From the NCBI GenBank assembly GCA_051745065.1, contig JBNJDQ010000001.1:11604-75603 (forward strand): 64,000 nucleotides of DNA. Direction: 5' to 3'. Origin of the DNA: Chitinivibrio sp051745065. GTDB taxonomy: Bacteria > Fibrobacterota > Chitinivibrionia > Chitinivibrionales > Chitinivibrionaceae. The position numbers were made by a program, and so were the translations under genes. A model generated the notes under the pieces. The model was not told the origin of the DNA. It saw nothing but the letters and a program-made list of their open reading frames with translations, and did no database searches. Below are positions 1-9,370 of the stretch, in pieces. Within the stretch, counting starts at the first letter, position 1, and every line of letters starts with the position of its first letter.

Positions 1-1860
1 GGGCAGAAGCTCGTTAATTGCCGCCTGACGGTCTTCCTTGGTTTCAGCAAGGATCATCTTACGAACAGACCATACGCGGTCTCCTTCGAAGAACATGTGC
101 TCTGTACGGCACAGGCCGATACCATGAGCGCCGAGGGACCGGGCAACTTCCGAATCACGGGGAGAATCGGCATTGGTGCGAACATCAAGTGTCCGAATGC
201 TGTCGGACCAGTCCATAATGTCAGCAAACATCTTGTAGACTTCAGACTTCTGCGCGTCCGCATTCCCTTCGACAAGGCCGGAGATAACAGGAGAAGACGA
301 AGAAAGGACTTTCCCTGTAATGATCTCACCGGTTGTTCCGTCAATTGCAACAGGATCGCCTTCATTAATGACTGCATCACCGTTTTTGATTGTCTTTGCA
401 GACGCATCGATTTCAATATCACCGGCGCCTACCACACAACATTTACCCCAGCTTCGGGCAACAACCGCTGCATGAGATGTCATACCACCCGTGGAGGTGA
501 CAACAGCTTCGGCGTACGCCATACCGGCAACATCTTCCGGGGACGTATCACGACGGAAGAGGACAACCTTCTTACCGGCTTTGGCCCATGCAACTGCATC
601 ATCAGCAGAAAATACAACCTGACCGGAGGCAGCACCGGGTCCGGCGGGAAGACCTGTGGAAAAGAGCCGGCCTTCATCAATAGCCGCCTGTTTTTCCCGG
701 GGGGCAAGAATGGGGAAAAGCAGCTGATTGAGATGATCACCCTGAATACGGGACAGAGCTTCCTCTTTGGAGATACGCCCTTCCTTTACCATATCCCAGG
801 CGATTTTTACCGCTGCGAGCCCCGTGCGCTTACCTGTACGTGTCTGAAGAAGATAGAGATTTCCCTCTTCAATGGTAAACTCAATATCCTGCATATCACC
901 GTAGTGATCCTCAAGCTTTTTGCGAATATCAGTCAGCTCTTTGTAGATATCGGGCCAGAGATCACCCATTTCATCAATGGATTTGGGCGTACGGATACCG
1001 GCAACAACATCCTCACCCTGTGCATCCACAAGGAATTCACCGTAGAAATGGTTTTCCCCGGTTGACGGATTACGTGTAAAAGCCACACCTGTACCTGAAC
1101 TCTTACCCATATTACCAAAAACCATGGCCTGTACATTAACAGCAGTACCCTTGAGGCCGAAGATTTTTTCTTTCTGACGGTAAAGCTCAGCACGGGGGGT
1201 CATCCACGATTTGATAACCGCCATAATGGAGAGATCAAGCTGCTTGCGGGGATCCGTGGGAAAATCTTCGCCCACAGCGTCACGGTATACGGCTTTGTAA
1301 TCTTCAACGACGGTTTTCAGCTCATCAATGGTAAGTTCGTTGTCAAAGTCGCGGTTGAATTTAACCTTCGCGGCTCTCAGCTTATCTTCAAATTTTTCAT
1401 GAGCTACACCCATGACAACATCACCGAACATGTTGATGAAACGACGGTATGAATCCCAGGCCATACGCTCATTACCGGTCTTTTTTGCAAGACTTGCAAC
1501 AACGTCATCATTAATTCCGAGATTCAGAACAGTATCCATCATCCCGGGCATGGACTGTGCTGCACCGGAACGAACCGATACAAGGAGCGGGCTCTCGGCA
1601 TCACCGAATTTTGCACCCTTTGTTTCCTCCAGACGGTCCACATGTGCATTCAGTTCTTCTGCAAGAGTTTCCGGCATGGTTTCGCCGTTTTCATAGTAAT
1701 ACTCACACACATCTGTGGTAAGGGTGAATCCCGGCGGAACGGGAACACCAATGCTTGACATCTCTGCAAGGTTTGCACCTTTACCGCCAAGCTCAAGTTT
1801 CATAGAACGATCGCCTTCCGCCGTTCCTGCACCAAAGGAGTAAATATACTTCTTTGCCAT
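1..1860 (-). CDS. ppdK: Pyruvate, phosphate dikinase, N-terminal 620 residues (cut by window edge)
   Basis: Interconverts pyruvate, ATP and phosphate with phosphoenolpyruvate, AMP and pyrophosphate; a cytoplasmic enzyme of glycolysis/gluconeogenesis in many anaerobes. The translation begins MAKKYIYSFGAGTAEGDRSM and contains the ATP-grasp segments (GGKGANLAEMSSIGVPVPPGF, about 26-45; SVRSGAAQSMPGMMDTVLNLG, about 95-115) and the phospho-His swivelling domain with GGMTSHAAVVAR and its catalytic His near residue 455. The reading frame stays open to base 1, so about a third of the usual 870-900 residue enzyme, including the C-terminal PEP/pyruvate barrel, lies outside the window. The ATG at 1858-1860 is preceded by GGAGGAATTG. 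The gene follows the GH106-like gene by only 18 bases and may be read through from it. Confidence 0.95.
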   Translation of the reverse strand, partial: MAKKYIYSFGAGTAEGDRSMKLELGGKGANLAEMSSIGVPVPPGFTLTTDVCEYYYENGETMPETLAEELNAHVDRLEETKGAKFGDAESPLLVSVRSGAAQSMPGMMDTVLNLGINDDVVASLAKKTGNERMAWDSYRRFINMFGDVVMGVAHEKFEDKLRAAKVKFNRDFDNELTIDELKTVVEDYKAVYRDAVGEDFPTDPRKQLDLSIMAVIKSWMTPRAELYRQKEKIFGLKGTAVNVQAMVFGNMGKSSGTGVAFTRNPSTGENHFYGEFLVDAQGEDVVAGIRTPKSIDEMGDLWPDIYKELTDIRKKLEDHYGDMQDIEFTIEEGNLYLLQTRTGKRTGLAAVKIAWDMVKEGRISKEEALSRIQGDHLNQLLFPILAPREKQAAIDEGRLFSTGLPAGPGAASGQVVFSADDAVAWAKAGKKVVLFRRDTSPEDVAGMAYAEAVVTSTGGMTSHAAVVARSWGKCCVVGAGDIEIDASAKTIKNGDAVINEGDPVAIDGTTGEIITGKVLSSSSPVISGLVEGNADAQKSEVYKMFADIMDWSDSIRTLDVRTNADSPRDSEVARSLGAHGIGLCRTEHMFFEGDRVWSVRKMILAETKEDRQAAINELLP

Positions 1861-1878
1861 CAATTCCTCCAATTTATC

Positions 1879-4863
1879 TTACTGGTTATTCTTCTCTTTT
1901 TCTGTTGATTTATCCCCGTAAATATCCAGGTACACCGGCCCCAGAATACCCGATCGTTCCGCACTGAGACGGTTGATAACATCCAGGGTATTCCGTACTG
2001 ACACGACAAGGTTATTGCGTTCGTTCGTGCGAACATAGTCGGTAATATCAATACGGTACGGAGACCATTTCAGGGGATCAAAGGTTACATCGTTCAATCG
2101 CACTCCGGCGCTGCCGGAAAGGCGGGTAAAATTCAGATAGATTTTTTCAAATAGCTTGGGAACCTCAAACGTTATGGCATATTCCCCGGTACCGATGAGG
2201 TACGGATAGCCACTTTTCCCCCATTCATGGACATCGCTCTTTTTGTTTTTCCTGATCGTCCAGACCTTGCCGGATTTTTCCACGGGCATATCAACAGCCA
2301 CAAAGGGCGGATACTTGACCGGATCAGGAAGATCGCTCTCCCCGCTTGATAAGATCAGTACCCGATTATTACCCTTGATAAGGGCCCGGGAAAGATCATA
2401 CACAAGAAGAGTGGTGGAATCGTCGAAGAAGGCCCTGCTGCGCTGGGGGACGGCGGAACTTCGGGTAATTGGACTAAGCTCATTCCCGTTTACGGACACC
2501 TTAAAACGTTTGGAAAGCCCCTCTTTGGATTCGGGGATTGTATTGAGAAATACAAGATAAGCCTCAGTACATTGATCGTTCGAGACAAAATGCCCTTCAC
2601 TGTAATAGGTCAGGCGTCCGTTATTTCGATTTATCCCGATTTTGCTGCTCCAGCGGGAAAGGGGAAAACTGTTAAGAGATGCCGCCTGAAACTGCCAGCG
2701 ATCTTCTTTCAGTTTAATGCGGTATTTATTAACGTATTCCCCGCGTCCGGTCTCTGCGTCTTCATCAAATGAGATAAAACGCGATTCCCCGGGAAACAGG
2801 GTGTACACATCACGGTTATGCGTATCCAGCTCTATGGGCTCTGTCACCTGTTGACTGATATCGTATGAAATATATCGATCTCCATCTTCATCGTCGTCGG
2901 TATTTTCGTAGGGGTAGAAAGCAATCACAACATCCTCCGTACCACTGTTGAAAAACCAATACCCCTCCACACCGTTTATGGCAACACTCTTTTTCCAGAG
3001 ATCCGAGGGATTACTCAGCCCCTTTGTTTTCATATCACCGCGATAATCATCCCCTGCAAGAAGACGGGCCAGCTTTTCAACGGATCCGCAGTCGACCTGC
3101 TTTGATTTTGCCTGTATCAATTTCCCCACACGCTTTATAAAGCTCGGGCTGTGACCGTCATCAAAACTGCCCTCCGGCGCATCATCCATAAAAAAGAGGG
3201 CGACCTTCTTTTTAGCCATCTGCTCAAGCTTAACAAAGAAAGAGTTATTAATCAATCGGGCATACGGAAGAATAACCCCGGTGAATCGGGAATATTCATC
3301 ATTTTCTTTTATCCGCACCCCCTCTGCAGTGATATCACACTCCAAAAGCATCTGCTCATCAACTATTTCAAAGTTGACGCCAAGCTCCTGCAGCACGTGC
3401 ACAGCCTCGCTGATATTTTTAAGGGTTGCCTGCACTGCACCGGAAGAACTGAAGCAGAAATCAGACATAATTGACGTTGAGGGGTAGACCACTGCCACAT
3501 ATTCGCCGTACCGTTCACACAGACGGGAAAAGGCAATATTACGGTTTATCAGGGAAACCAGTTCCGGCAGAACAGTAAAGTCGGGGTTTCCAAAGGAAAG
3601 CGCCTGAGGGGAAAGCTCTTCGTACCGGTAGTTTCTGTTGAATTTAACACCGTCAATAAACAGTTCCTGCGCTCCGTTACAGGCATGAAAAAGAGCGTCC
3701 TGCTTGATATCACCGATTGAAAGACCGGTCATGGCATTACTGCGACCAACAATTGCAAAAACGGGAAAATCATCCTTGCGGGCCCGGGAGTACAGGCTCA
3801 GGGCAGCGATCTCATTGACGCGGCGCCCTCCGGACGCAGCAGTTCCGACGGAATCAAACTCTCCGCCGGGCTGAGAAAACAGACATGGCAGCGCCGTGGA
3901 CGGAGAAACCCGGTCCGACTCCACACCAACAGCCCATGTTTTGAGCGTGTTCTGCTTTGCCCATTTATCCACAACCGCGGGAAAACGATCGTACAGGGTA
4001 TCCTGAAGAAAGCTGTACACATGGGGGCGGTACTTCACTTCGTTATCAGCAACATCGTAAAAGAGAGACGGTATTGTTTCTATGAGATTACGTTTATACC
4101 GGGAGCGGTACTTGGATATCAGCAGATCATCATCCCAGGGGACCCCCTGCTCAGAGGGAAGGATCGCAGGTACTTCCAGAAACACACCTTTGAAAACATC
4201 CTGATACTCAGGAAGAGTTACGGCTTTCAGGGGGTCAAGCACATGATTGACGTAGGACTGGCCGGCCTTCATACTGAAGAAATTGGGAATACACCGTCCA
4301 TCAAAGTTACGATCATATCGCACGCGGAAGATAATAACCTTCCAGTGTCCATCCCCAACCTTCCACGAAACAGGATCTGAAAGTTCTTCTCCGTCGTAAA
4401 GCGTACGGGAGTCACCGATATATATCTTTCGTTTATTCCGTTTAACCGCAACAACATATTCCGTCACCCCCCGCTCGGGCTGATACCGGAAATGGTCTCC
4501 GCGTTCAAGGTTCACCTCTTCCTTAACCGTGAGACGGGCGGCACGGTAATTCTGGCGGCTGCTTATTTCCGACAGATAAAGCGATTCCCCCAGACGGGTA
4601 AAATCGTCACCGAGCAGAACCTGTATTCCGTGGTCCCGGCATTTTCTGAGAAGATATCCGAAAAGATCCCAGAATTCATCTGAGAGATACAGCGGATACA
4701 TATCTGAAGCCGGACGAAGGACCACTCCGATGATCCCCGAATCAGCAAGCCTGGCAAGCTGAATACGGATCTCCTCTTCAGTTATTCTTCCGTTCCATGA
4801 CCATATTACCCACACGGCAGAACTGAACGTACTGCTTTCTACATAAGCGGAAACACTTTTCAA
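1879..4863 (-). CDS. Large GH106-like (alpha-L-rhamnosidase-type) protein, cytoplasmic
   Basis: A 994-residue protein. Its N-terminus (WSWNGRITEEEIRIQLARL, about 22-40, then GIIGVVLRP and YLSDEFWDLF) resembles the barrel start of GH106 rhamnosidases, where WNG.ltEEEI..Q and a following YLSxxWWD segment recur. The C-terminal 150 residues look like a galactose-binding/GH2 sugar-binding fold (GEYAITFEVP, VRLNDVTFDP, YRIDITDYV, NNLVVSVRNTL). There is no signal peptide, so it should act inside the cell on imported or endogenous glycosides. The start is a TTG at 4861-4863 behind GGTAGG; the ATG a few bases upstream is out of frame. It sits between a two-component-like gene pair and ppdK, all on one strand. 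The exact substrate cannot be read from sequence, and GH106-like proteins without proven activity are common. Confidence 0.6.
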   Translation of the reverse strand: MKSVSAYVESSTFSSAVWVIWSWNGRITEEEIRIQLARLADSGIIGVVLRPASDMYPLYLSDEFWDLFGYLLRKCRDHGIQVLLGDDFTRLGESLYLSEISSRQNYRAARLTVKEEVNLERGDHFRYQPERGVTEYVVAVKRNKRKIYIGDSRTLYDGEELSDPVSWKVGDGHWKVIIFRVRYDRNFDGRCIPNFFSMKAGQSYVNHVLDPLKAVTLPEYQDVFKGVFLEVPAILPSEQGVPWDDDLLISKYRSRYKRNLIETIPSLFYDVADNEVKYRPHVYSFLQDTLYDRFPAVVDKWAKQNTLKTWAVGVESDRVSPSTALPCLFSQPGGEFDSVGTAASGGRRVNEIAALSLYSRARKDDFPVFAIVGRSNAMTGLSIGDIKQDALFHACNGAQELFIDGVKFNRNYRYEELSPQALSFGNPDFTVLPELVSLINRNIAFSRLCERYGEYVAVVYPSTSIMSDFCFSSSGAVQATLKNISEAVHVLQELGVNFEIVDEQMLLECDITAEGVRIKENDEYSRFTGVILPYARLINNSFFVKLEQMAKKKVALFFMDDAPEGSFDDGHSPSFIKRVGKLIQAKSKQVDCGSVEKLARLLAGDDYRGDMKTKGLSNPSDLWKKSVAINGVEGYWFFNSGTEDVVIAFYPYENTDDDEDGDRYISYDISQQVTEPIELDTHNRDVYTLFPGESRFISFDEDAETGRGEYVNKYRIKLKEDRWQFQAASLNSFPLSRWSSKIGINRNNGRLTYYSEGHFVSNDQCTEAYLVFLNTIPESKEGLSKRFKVSVNGNELSPITRSSAVPQRSRAFFDDSTTLLVYDLSRALIKGNNRVLILSSGESDLPDPVKYPPFVAVDMPVEKSGKVWTIRKNKKSDVHEWGKSGYPYLIGTGEYAITFEVPKLFEKIYLNFTRLSGSAGVRLNDVTFDPLKWSPYRIDITDYVRTNERNNLVVSVRNTLDVINRLSAERSGILGPVYLDIYGDKSTEKEKNNQ

Positions 4864-4906
4864 AAGAACCTACCCATCTGTGCATTTTACCCTGATTATA
4901 ATTCGG

Positions 4907-5245
4907 CTATACTGCCGCTGCTATCTGCTCCACGCTGCTGCTGCCTTCTATTACGACATCTTCTGCAGCAGGCTCACGCCCGTCCAGACTTTTAAAGCCT
5001 TCCGGCGTATTATGAAACAGGATCGCAACATTTCGCAATTCCGTAACTGTTCCGAAATATGAGTACATCGCCTCACCGCGGAACCAGCTGCGGACATCTA
5101 TAACGATTCTGTCAAAGGAATCTTTCAGGGCATCCATAAAAGTTCCGCTGTCACGGCAAAGGATAACCTCATGTCCGGCCTTTTCAAGGGCTTTTTTAAG
5201 ATTATCCCTGAAATGTCGTTCTTCTTCCAGTAGTAGCAATTTCAT
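4907..5245 (-). CDS. Degenerate receiver-domain protein
   Basis: A 112-residue protein with the layout of a CheY-like receiver and no output domain: beta-1 MKLLLLEEE followed by the first helix, beta-3 RIVIDVRSWF with a possible phospho-acceptor Asp at 50, and beta-4 VAILFHNTP. The usual acidic pair after beta-1 is EEE (7-9), the conserved Thr/Ser after beta-4 is unclear (HNT), and no Lys is obvious after beta-5 (EDVVIEG). It may therefore be a pseudo-receiver that binds the kinase without normal phosphotransfer. The ATG is preceded by GGAGGATATTAA. It lies 21 bases downstream of the soluble histidine kinase and 43 bases upstream of the GH106-like gene, presumably in one transcript. Confidence 0.65.
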   Translation of the reverse strand: MKLLLLEEERHFRDNLKKALEKAGHEVILCRDSGTFMDALKDSFDRIVIDVRSWFRGEAMYSYFGTVTELRNVAILFHNTPEGFKSLDGREPAAEDVVIEGSSSVEQIAAAV

Positions 5246-5266
5246 TTAATATCCTCCGTAGTGTAC

Positions 5267-6274
5267 TTACTCATCGATTGGAAACTCCACCGTAAACTGT
5301 GCTCCGCGTCCCGGCTCTGATGAAAAGGCAATATTCCCTCTCAGGCTTTGCACATAGCGCTTTAATACAAACAGACCTGTTCCCCGCCGCTTGTATTTGG
5401 TTGTAAAGAATGGTGCGAATATATCTTTCTGAACAAGATAGGGAATGCCCTGACCGGAATCGCGTACAGTCAGTACAAGGGTTCCCTCCCGCACGGAACA
5501 GGAAAGATGAATTCTGCCGCCTTTTTTGGCATCACCGAAAGATTCAAAGGCATTCGACAAAAGGATATCGACCATTTCGTTCCACACAGCCTCACTTACG
5601 GGCAGATAAACATCTGCGGCAATATCCTCGATCAATTCCACCCCGGAAAGGGAAAAGACACGGGCCGTCCGACCAACTTTCCGGCGCAGTGCAGATGGTA
5701 CAGAGCAGGTACCCGATTCCATGAGAAAGGCCTCATTGCGGTACAAAGACATAACATTCCGGCTTTCCCGGTCATAATCACTGATCACCTTGAGTATTTC
5801 CCGCAGATTGTTCTGAATTTCTTCGTTGCTGCCGGCCTCTATCTGACTCAACTGAACCAAACCGCTGATACCACCGAGAACATTGCGCAGTTTATGATAG
5901 TTAATCCCCAGCACGCGTATTGCTGCGCAGGCTGCTTCACGGACGGCGGTCTCGCGGGCATCAACTTTCTCTGCAAAGAGCTGGGCCGCCGCATCGGCAA
6001 AGACCTGCATTTCATCACCGGCGCCATGCAGCACAAGCCTGCTGTCAAAATCGGAAACGATACCCTTGCCTGCATCGGGATCATCGTCCCGGGCCGGCCG
6101 AATACCCGCAGCATCAATATTCAAAACAGTCTCACCCCAGACAACCCGAAACGAGACAGAACGGGACCACTGATTTTTCAGGGATTGTGCCACTGTATGA
6201 AGAAAAGAAAGTCCGTCACCGGCGGTACGGGCGCCTGTAATCAGGAGCAGCAGTACAGAAGCATCAGTCTTCAT
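5267..6274 (-). CDS. Soluble sensor histidine kinase
   Basis: A 335-residue kinase with no membrane segment. Residues 1-110 form an unrecognised N-terminal region (LLLLITGARTAGDGLSFLHT at the start). The dimerisation/phospho-acceptor helix carries NYHKLRNVLGGISG at about 126-140, where the His is the likely phosphorylation site. The ATPase domain follows, with an N-box (NEMVDILLSNAFES), G1 box (DSGQGIP), F box (IFAPFFTT) and G2 box (RRGTGLFV). The ATG at 6272-6274 is preceded by AAAGGAGTTGC. The gene follows the TPR membrane protein (9 bases between stop and start) and precedes the degenerate receiver, so the three may form a signalling unit whose input is cytoplasmic. Confidence 0.85.
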   Translation of the reverse strand: MKTDASVLLLLITGARTAGDGLSFLHTVAQSLKNQWSRSVSFRVVWGETVLNIDAAGIRPARDDDPDAGKGIVSDFDSRLVLHGAGDEMQVFADAAAQLFAEKVDARETAVREAACAAIRVLGINYHKLRNVLGGISGLVQLSQIEAGSNEEIQNNLREILKVISDYDRESRNVMSLYRNEAFLMESGTCSVPSALRRKVGRTARVFSLSGVELIEDIAADVYLPVSEAVWNEMVDILLSNAFESFGDAKKGGRIHLSCSVREGTLVLTVRDSGQGIPYLVQKDIFAPFFTTKYKRRGTGLFVLKRYVQSLRGNIAFSSEPGRGAQFTVEFPIDE

Positions 6275-6283
6275 GCAACTCCT

Positions 6284-6934
6284 TTACCCGTCACTGCGCG
6301 AATAGGAAAGCTCGGCAAGGAGTCCCCTGGCTTTTCCTTCCGTAACAGGATCCACGCGATCCATGGCGAGAAGGGTATTACAAAAGCGTTCTGCCGCTTC
6401 AGCATTCCCCCGGGAGAGTTCCAGATACGCCATTTTCAGATATACTGCCGCGGATCGAAAAGACTCCCGGGCTCCGGTTAAATCCTGATAGACATCCATA
6501 GCTCTGTCAAGTGAATCCATCGCTTCGTATACGGCGCCGGTATTTTCGTGCGCCATATCACTGATTTCCTTAAAACGATTTCCTTCCGCTGCGGTTTCAA
6601 ACCAATGCATCGCACTGTCATAGCGACTGTCTTCCATATAAATCTGGCCAAGTTTCAGGGCACTGAGATACGCATAGGACCCCTCGGATGCATTATGGAC
6701 AGCCGTAAGATTCTGTACAATCATCGCTGAATCAGACTCGAGGGCCTGCAGGTACTGCTGCTTATGGGCAAGACGCTTTTGCTCTGCCGTGTACCGGTAC
6801 GACAGTACAGATACCGCTGCAACGGCAACAATCGCTGCCGCGATGATTATCATATTTCGGTTGTTATTCCAGAATGACGTAAGTTTTTCCAGATCTTTCG
6901 AAGCACCTCGTGCTGAATCTGCACCTTTAACCAC
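6284..6934 (-). CDS. Membrane-anchored tetratricopeptide repeat protein
   Basis: About 216 residues: a short cytoplasmic N-terminus, one strong transmembrane helix (MIIIAAAIVAVAAVSVLSY, about residues 28-46) and then several TPR-like helix pairs (LGQIYMEDSRYDSAMHWFETA, VYEAMDSLDRAMDVYQDL, KMAYLELSRGNAEAAERFCN). The arrangement matches YfgM-like periplasmic TPR proteins that work with the Sec translocon or outer-membrane assembly, but TPR proteins are too divergent to name a role. I chose the GTG at 6932-6934 because GGAGG lies four bases upstream; an in-frame TTG at 6961 would add nine residues with no ribosome site. It heads the minus-strand group kinase-receiver-GH106-ppdK and is divergent from the phosphatase at 7097. 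Confidence 0.7.
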   Translation of the reverse strand: MVKGADSARGASKDLEKLTSFWNNNRNMIIIAAAIVAVAAVSVLSYRYTAEQKRLAHKQQYLQALESDSAMIVQNLTAVHNASEGSYAYLSALKLGQIYMEDSRYDSAMHWFETAAEGNRFKEISDMAHENTGAVYEAMDSLDRAMDVYQDLTGARESFRSAAVYLKMAYLELSRGNAEAAERFCNTLLAMDRVDPVTEGKARGLLAELSYSRSDG

Positions 6935-7096
6935 AAAACCTCCAAGTTTACGCGCTTTCAAGCCGTTTTAAAATATATAGTTTTACTCAATACTGTAAAT
7001 GAGTAAATATGATATTTGAAAATTATTTTATGCCGCATGATTAAAGGGCATTAAACTACTTTTACCTGTAAGAAACAATATGAGAAAGGCCTCGAT

Positions 7097-7750
7097 ATGA
7101 AAACAGATGCAGTACTTTTCGATCTGGACGGAACATTGCTGGATACCCTTGATGATCTTTGCTGTTCTTTAAACGGAACCCTGCGTGATGCAGGCTACCC
7201 CCAGCGCAGCCGCGAAGAAATCCGGCAGTTTATCGGCAACGGAGTCCGCCACCTGGTTCAGAAGGCTCTTCCCGATGACATTTCCGACGATCCGCAGACC
7301 CTGGAATCATTTCTTGCCGCATATCTTGAAAATTACGGTCATGTGGAAAACCCGAAAACTGCCCCCTACCCGGGAATACCCGCTCTTTTGGCAGAACTGT
7401 CCCGACGGCAGGTGCCCATGGCCGTTGTAACCAACAAACCTCACCACAAGGCCCGTGCCGTTGTTGAATCTTTCTTTCCGGGAATATTCGCCTGTATCGC
7501 CGGGCAGCATGACGGTATGCCCCGCAAACCCGCACCGGACCAGGCCCATGCCGCCTCCAAAGAACTCGGCATACCTCCGGCGGACACTCTTTTTGTTGGT
7601 GACTCCGAAGTTGATCTGCTTACAGGCAGTAACGGCGGCTACACCACCGGGGCAGTCCTCTGGGGCTTTCGCACAGCCTCCGAACTGGCTCCGTACCATA
7701 AGGATTACAGCTTTTCCACTCCCGCTGAAATCCTGGAGTTTCTGTCATAA
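7097..7750 (+). CDS. gph: HAD-family phosphatase, phosphoglycolate phosphatase-like
   Basis: A 217-residue HAD hydrolase. Motif I is LFDLDGTLLDT (nucleophile Asp near residue 9), motif II is AVVTNKPHHKA (about 110-120), and motif III/IV is KPAPDQAHAASKELG followed by FVGDSEVDLLTG. A helical cap lies between motifs I and II (SLNGTLRDAG, GNGVRHLVQKAL), as in phosphoglycolate phosphatases that remove 2-phosphoglycolate formed during DNA repair or by oxygenase activity. HAD phosphatases overlap in specificity, so a sugar-phosphate or nucleotide substrate is also possible. The ATG is preceded by AAAGG with suitable spacing. It is a lone gene between a divergent TPR gene and the convergent leuA. 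Confidence 0.8.
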   Translation: MKTDAVLFDLDGTLLDTLDDLCCSLNGTLRDAGYPQRSREEIRQFIGNGVRHLVQKALPDDISDDPQTLESFLAAYLENYGHVENPKTAPYPGIPALLAELSRRQVPMAVVTNKPHHKARAVVESFFPGIFACIAGQHDGMPRKPAPDQAHAASKELGIPPADTLFVGDSEVDLLTGSNGGYTTGAVLWGFRTASELAPYHKDYSFSTPAEILEFLS

Positions 7751-7784
7751 GCGATGACTGTTAATAACCTGTTGACAATTGTTG

Positions 7785-7808
7785 AAAAGTGCGGGGATTT
7801 CCCGCACT
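7785..7808 (-). terminator. Rho-independent terminator of the ilvB-ilvN-leuA operon
   Basis: A perfect eight-base stem (AGTGCGGG/CCCGCACT) with a five-base loop lies 4 bases after the leuA stop. On the minus strand it runs into TTTT. On the plus strand it could also stop transcription from the convergent phosphatase gene, though the U-run there is poor. Confidence 0.75.
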
Positions 7809-7812
7809 CAAT

Positions 7813-9357
7813 CTATATGGAATCAAGACGTTCCTGCTGTTTCCTGCCCACCCGCTCAATGCGGGCAACCTTGTTGACAACTTCAAGATACGCCAAAACG
7901 GAAGCCTCCACAATATCTGTGGAATTTCCGCTGCCCACAAAGGCACGTCCCCGGTACGCAGCATCAATACGTACCTTACCGATTGCTTCGCTGCCCTTGG
8001 TAACCGCCTCAAGATGAAAATGATCAATGGAAATATCATAAGGGACGATACGATTAATCGCCGTTGTGGCCGCATTGACCGCACCGTCACCAACCGCGGC
8101 CTCCTTATAGCGCCGGCCGTCATTATCTATAAGGACAATCGTTGCCGTGGGCACTGTTCCGCTGGAGATATTAAAATACTCAAGTTTCCAGATATCCTCA
8201 ACATTATCCCCGCCCAGCTCCATCAATACAATAAGATCATCGTCGTAGACAGTGCCTTTTTTGTCAGCCAGCTCAATAAAGCGATCGTAAAAGGTGGCAA
8301 TATCATAGTCTTCCTCGCGGTACCCGAGTTCTGCAAGACGGTTACGCACCATGTGCTTTCCTGAGCGGCTTGTCAGATTCATCTGATTTTTCTCAAGCCC
8401 CACAGACTGCGGCGTCATTATCTCGTAGGTATTCTGCGCTTTCAGTACTCCATCCTGATGGATACCGGAACTGTGAGCGAAGGCACTTGATCCAACGATT
8501 GCCTTATTCGGCTGTACGGGCATATTGCAGAGATCCCGTACCAGTTTACTGGCGGCGGTAATCTCCTGCGTAACGACACCGCACTCAAAGGGAAGATAAT
8601 CATTACGCACATTAATAGCCATAACAACCTCTTCCAGGGCACAATTACCCGCCCGCTCACCAATACCGTTTACGGTGCACTCAATCTGGCGCGCTCCGTG
8701 TTTGACCGCGGTTATGGAATTCGCCGTGGCCATGCCCAGATCATTATGACAGTGAACTGAAAGAACAGCCTGGTCAATATTGGGAACCCTGTTGCGCAGA
8801 TCATCAATAATACTGCCGTAGAGCTCCGGTATCGTATATCCCACGGTATCGGGAATATTGATTGTCCGTGCCCCCGCACGGATCGCTTCCTCCACAATGC
8901 GGCATAAAAAGTCCGGTTCTGTCCGGCAGGCATCCTCTGCTGAGAACTCCACTTCATCACAGAGATTGCGCGCAAAGGCAACATGCTCCCGGGCAAGAGC
9001 GACCACCTCATCTTCGGTCTTACGAAGTTTTTGAAAAATATGAACCGGCGATGTCCCGACAAAGGTATGGATACGGCTGCGCTCAGCCCCGGCAAGGGCC
9101 TGGCCTGCGCGCTCAATATCCTTTTTTACGGCCCGCGCCAGGGCACAAACAGTACTCCCCTTCACGGTTTCCGCAATGGCCTTCACCGAGCGGAAATCCC
9201 CCGGTGAGGAAACGGGAAACCCCGCTTCAATCACATCAACGCCGAGACGCTCCAACTGCTTTGCAATACGAAGCTTATGATCAAGGGAAAGGGACGCGGT
9301 CAAAGCCTGCTCTCCATCACGAAGGGTTGTATCAAATATTACTACTTGTTCTGACAT
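7813..9357 (-). CDS. leuA: 2-isopropylmalate synthase
   Basis: First step of leucine synthesis: condenses acetyl-CoA with 2-ketoisovalerate. The 514-residue protein starts MSEQVVIFDTTLRDGEQ, with the metal-binding Asp and the catalytic Arg in DTTLRDG, and has SVHCHNDLGMATAN with the metal-binding HxH-type pair near residue 200. The C-terminal 120 residues (GTVPTATIVLIDNDGRRYKE, GDGAVNAATTAINRI, RVDAAYRGRAFVG-like) form the LeuA dimer regulatory domain that senses leucine. The start at 9355-9357 is set by GGGAGG; the open frame extends 22 codons upstream into ilvN without a ribosome site. It is the last gene of ilvB-ilvN-leuA, 13 bases after ilvN, and should be governed by the leader attenuator at 11651-11774. 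Confidence 0.95.
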   Translation of the reverse strand: MSEQVVIFDTTLRDGEQALTASLSLDHKLRIAKQLERLGVDVIEAGFPVSSPGDFRSVKAIAETVKGSTVCALARAVKKDIERAGQALAGAERSRIHTFVGTSPVHIFQKLRKTEDEVVALAREHVAFARNLCDEVEFSAEDACRTEPDFLCRIVEEAIRAGARTINIPDTVGYTIPELYGSIIDDLRNRVPNIDQAVLSVHCHNDLGMATANSITAVKHGARQIECTVNGIGERAGNCALEEVVMAINVRNDYLPFECGVVTQEITAASKLVRDLCNMPVQPNKAIVGSSAFAHSSGIHQDGVLKAQNTYEIMTPQSVGLEKNQMNLTSRSGKHMVRNRLAELGYREEDYDIATFYDRFIELADKKGTVYDDDLIVLMELGGDNVEDIWKLEYFNISSGTVPTATIVLIDNDGRRYKEAAVGDGAVNAATTAINRIVPYDISIDHFHLEAVTKGSEAIGKVRIDAAYRGRAFVGSGNSTDIVEASVLAYLEVVNKVARIERVGRKQQERLDSI

Positions 9358-9370
9358 ACTGCCTCCCGGC

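Noticed and set aside
97..1065. 322-codon open frame on the plus strand
   Set aside because: It is the antisense shadow of ppdK; the minus-strand frame has the full PPDK motifs.
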